Assembly (NCBI GenBank): GCA_910592005.1
Contig: CAJVPP010000005.1
Span: forward strand, 1 to 64,000
Length of the DNA: 64,000 nt
DNA from: Funneliformis mosseae
Lineage: Eukaryota; Glomeromycota; Glomeromycetes; Glomerales; Glomeraceae
Direction of reading: 5' to 3'
The first letter of the stretch is position 1. Every line of letters begins with the position of its first letter. This document shows positions 60,900-64,000 of this stretch, in pieces. The notes under the pieces were generated by a model. That model searched no databases. It was not told where the DNA came from and worked only from the letters and a program-made list of their open reading frames with translations. A program made the position numbers and the translations under genes.

Positions 60900-62760
60900 A
60901 AATTATTATAACTATAATCAAAATCTACTATTTTTTCAATAACTACTCTTATATTTACTTTTAATACTCTTTGAAATTCTTGATTATCAAAATCAAAATA
61001 ATTTTTATAATTATTTCATTATTTATTTCTGATATTTCTTTTTCATTTTCATCAAAATCATTTTTATCATTATCATCATCAATATTATTATTATTTAATT
61101 CTTTTTGTTATTTTTCAATTTTTTCATTAAAAAATTCTGTAATATTTAAATTTTGATTAATTAATTGAAAAAGTTGTTCTTCAATAAAATCTAAATTGAC
61201 ATAATTTATTTTTGTTTTTATATTTATTATATAATAAGTATATAATTTAGCCATTACTTCTATTAATTTAATATTCAACTATAATTTAATATAAAATTGA
61301 TTAATTTAAAAAAAAAAAAATAAAAATAAAAATTACTTTGTTTAATGTTTTAAGTACATACATCTTAAAACTAAAAAGAGTTTCATAATCAATATTATAT
61401 AGTATTATAAATAATTCTAATACTAATTTTTGAATAAAATTATTCTTTTATTCTATAATACACTATCAAGTTTTTATACTATATAATTCTGATATGTATA
61501 AAAGTTCATAAGATTTTATTTAACTTTTATAAGCTATAAGTTAATTTATTAAATAATTAAATGAATTTTCTTTATCACCTATAGAAATCCAAAATTTAAT
61601 AGTTAAATAGTAAACTTTCTTAAAATTTTCTTGTTTAAATTCTTTTCTTAAAATAATAATAATATTATTAATATATATATATATATATATTAAAAATTAT
61701 TAAAATTTATTAAATATATCTTAATATAATAGATGTAAAAAATAATCTAATAAATAAATATCAAAATCAAATTGCTTCTAACGCTTATTAAATTTTTCTA
61801 ACAAAATAATTAAAATAAAAAAATTGTTATAGTTGAATAAAATTTAAAAGCTATTTCAAGTTTTATTAATTGAAGAAATAATCTATTAAAGTAGTACTTT
61901 TATTTATAAAATAATAATTACTTCTTTAATAAGTTTAAAGATTTTAATTAACATCTTAAAAAATATTTGGATTGTAATAAAACTTTAATTTTATTATTAA
62001 GAATTTCTGAATATTGATTAAGAACTATATTATAGAAATAAATATTTTATTAATTAATATAATATATTTTTTACATATAATAAAAAAAATATATATAATT
62101 CTTTTTTTCTTACATTATAAAAGAAACTTTCATATTGTTTAATTAAAGCTAAGCAATCAAATATAATTTTTACCTTATTTTTTGTATAACCTTTAATCTA
62201 TCATCTTTAATTAAAGTATTCTTTAATATCTCAGATAAATAAATATCAGCTCTATAAGATTTTCTAAAATATTATAATTTTTATACAATTTATAATTGTA
62301 TTTTTTTGAATATTTATATCTTATAATATTAGTTGCAAAAAGATTAACATAATGAGTAATATAATAAATAAGAATAATATGATTATATTTTTCATTTACA
62401 ATTTTTTTTTTACAAAAACTATTGTTATAATATTGTCAAAAATAATTGAGAAAATCTTATTAGATCTAACTTTTTCAATAATTTCTAAAATCTTTTCTGC
62501 AATAAAAATCTGCTATATGTGAATAAAGGAATAAATTTTGTAAAGAATAAATATATTCTTTACCAGATAATAAAATTAAAATAAAAGTATATATAGAAGA
62601 ACTATAAGAACTACTCTAACTATCAATTCCTAAAATTTAATTTTAATATTTTAGAATTAAAAATAGTAAATTTAAAATAATAAGAAAAAAATAAATCTAA
62701 TATAATATTATTAGATTATCTAAAATAAAGCATGTAATATGTGTTAATTCTTAATTAACC
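60900..62760 (-). pseudogene. hAT-like (DUF659-type) transposase remnant
   Basis: Read on the minus strand from about 62640: GKEYIYSLQNLFLYSHIADF, then SNKIFSIIFDNIITIVFVKK and KYNHIILIYYITHYVNLFAT NIIRY, which follows the DUF659/hAT pattern (ISDNAxxxxxA...RCIAHxxNLxxxDII). Downstream come VYYLTIKFWISIGDKENSFN, YLIN-stop-LIACKS and KLVLELFIILYNIDYETLFS, then an acidic low-complexity stretch near 61140-60980 (NNNNIDDDNDKNDFDENEKE). Several stops fall at expected Gln positions. No intact frame remains. Family assignment is from motif memory. Confidence 0.6.
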
Positions 62761-64000
62761 CAAGGGTTTACAAATATAACTCAATTTGATAGATTGTAAA
62801 ATAGACATTTTTTATAAATATTATTTGTATAAATTTTGAATTTAATCATAATAATAATAAAGTTATTATATATAATTATTTTAAAAAATACAATTAATGT
62901 GTAAAATTATTAATTTTGAAAAAAGGCTGAAAAGTAGAAAATCTTAATAAAAGGAATTTAAATTGATTATTAAAAAATGATAATTATAAAATTAGTAAAT
63001 ATTAATATCTTGCAGTTTAACATAATAGTTAAAAGGATAGTAAAATAGCTGCAAATTCTAGTAAAGAAGAAAATAGAATAACTATAAAGAAAGCAACAAT
63101 AAAGAAAATTACTAGTGAACTATAATAAGTTGTAACTAAACAATATCTATTTTAATTGAAAAAAGTTTAATATTATTAAAAGAGTTATTAGTATAAAATT
63201 TTAAATTAGTTAAATTAATAAAAGAAAAGAAAATGTTAAGTAATTATATAAGATAAATAAATTTATCAAATAAATTCAAAAAATTAAAAAAGTAAAATAT
63301 CTTTAGATTAAAAAAAAAAGCTAAATTAGTAACTGAGAAAAAATAAATTAAAGTTAATTTATACAAAGTATCTAAAGACAAGATATTATGTTTAATATTT
63401 TAATATTAATTCTTGAATTTGATGGGAATAGCAATATAAAATTCTAAAGGAAGTATATATAGAAATACTTTATATATTTGTTATATAATTTGTGAGTAAA
63501 GTTTTAATAGAGTAGGTATCTGCTATACAAATCTAAAACTATATAATTGTAAGAGTCAATTAATAAAAGATAATGCATTAAATAAATATTATCTTTATTT
63601 ATATCAGTAATTCTTTCAATTATAAATAAGTTATCATTAAAATTTCATCTAATAATGAAATTTTTTAAACCTGAAGAAGACCATCAAATTAAATAACTAT
63701 AATAAAAGTTGTATTTGTATAAATATAAATATTATAAAAAATAATCTACATTTGAATTTAATTGTTATTTCACTAAAAGAAACTATTTTAGAATTCTATA
63801 GAATCTTTAACAAGTTAGATAATAGTACAAAATTACTATATTTAAATATATAATTTTTATAATAACTAATTAACTGTTTAACATAAAAGACAAAACATTT
63901 TTTCAGATTATTAATGTGAATCTTATAAATAGTTAAAATCAAGTCTAAAATGAAGTAATTTTATTAGTAATATGATCCTAAAAAAATATTTAGAATAATT
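62761..64000. other. Decayed AT-rich sequence to the window edge
   Basis: Plus-strand text around 63400-63720 has coding texture (IINKLSLKFHLIMKFFKPEE) broken by TAA and TAG, again like a transposon remnant, but I cannot name it. No gene, RNA or terminal repeat is supportable. Confidence 0.45.

Noticed and set aside
1..64000. tRNA, rRNA or snRNA genes
   Set aside because: I looked for T-loop/anticodon-arm patterns and conserved rRNA words and found none I could support by eye; a covariance-model search would be decisive.

Overview
The window looks like nuclear DNA of an early-diverging, mycorrhiza-type fungus, most likely Glomeromycotina (Rhizophagus-like). The reasons are the very low GC content, many short phase-consistent introns, an HDEL-type ER retention signal, large islands of decayed DNA transposons, an ethylene-receptor-type hybrid histidine kinase, and introns that look like minor-spliceosome (U12) introns. 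The species call is inference; no rRNA, tRNA or organelle marker was found.

Layout. 1-9.7 kb is an AT island: a 49-bp satellite, a 53-bp satellite, a palindromic TCAGATC block, unidentified decayed elements and a minus-strand pogo-like transposon remnant. 9.8-18.5 kb is a gene block: a reticulon-domain protein (+), an LRR protein resembling STK11IP (-), a haspin kinase (+, divergent from the LRR gene over 237 bp) and a DUF4112 membrane protein (-, tail to tail with haspin, 85 bp apart, with a MITE in intron 1). 18.5-21.4 kb is AT-rich with no gene. 21.5-26.4 kb holds a CMTR1-type cap 2'-O-methyltransferase (+) and a 290-residue protein I do not recognise (-). 26.6-42 kb is a 15-kb island of dead transposons: Tigger/pogo-like, a DDE element with 20-bp terminal repeats, Plavaka-like, plus fold-back and MITE-like elements. 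42.2-57.8 kb is the second gene block: Vps11 (-, 20 exons), protein disulfide isomerase (+), an AlkB-like 2-oxoglutarate dioxygenase with zinc clusters (+) and the ethylene-receptor-like hybrid kinase (-, 12 exons). 58-64 kb is AT-rich with a minus-strand hAT-like remnant.

I assembled gene models by hand from splice sites. Seven of the eight genes close completely, with every exon phase agreeing from start to stop; only the AlkB-like gene lacks a proven first exon. The genes are unrelated housekeeping, cell-cycle, RNA-capping, trafficking and signalling genes, not a metabolic cluster.

Most interesting points: (1) the ethylene-receptor-type kinase keeps all seven ethylene/copper-site residues I could align to ETR1, and carries an extra N-terminal domain and a degenerate internal receiver; (2) intron 3 of Vps11 has an exact ATATCCTTT 5' site and an AC 3' end, and the reading frame only works if this AT-AC intron is removed; the last CMTR1 intron starts GTATCCTTT; (3) transposon remnants have TAA/TAG/TGA where relatives have Gln, Trp or Arg, i.e. 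C-to-T decay on both strands; (4) two unrelated neighbouring satellites share one plan, about 50 bp per unit with two hairpin dyads each.
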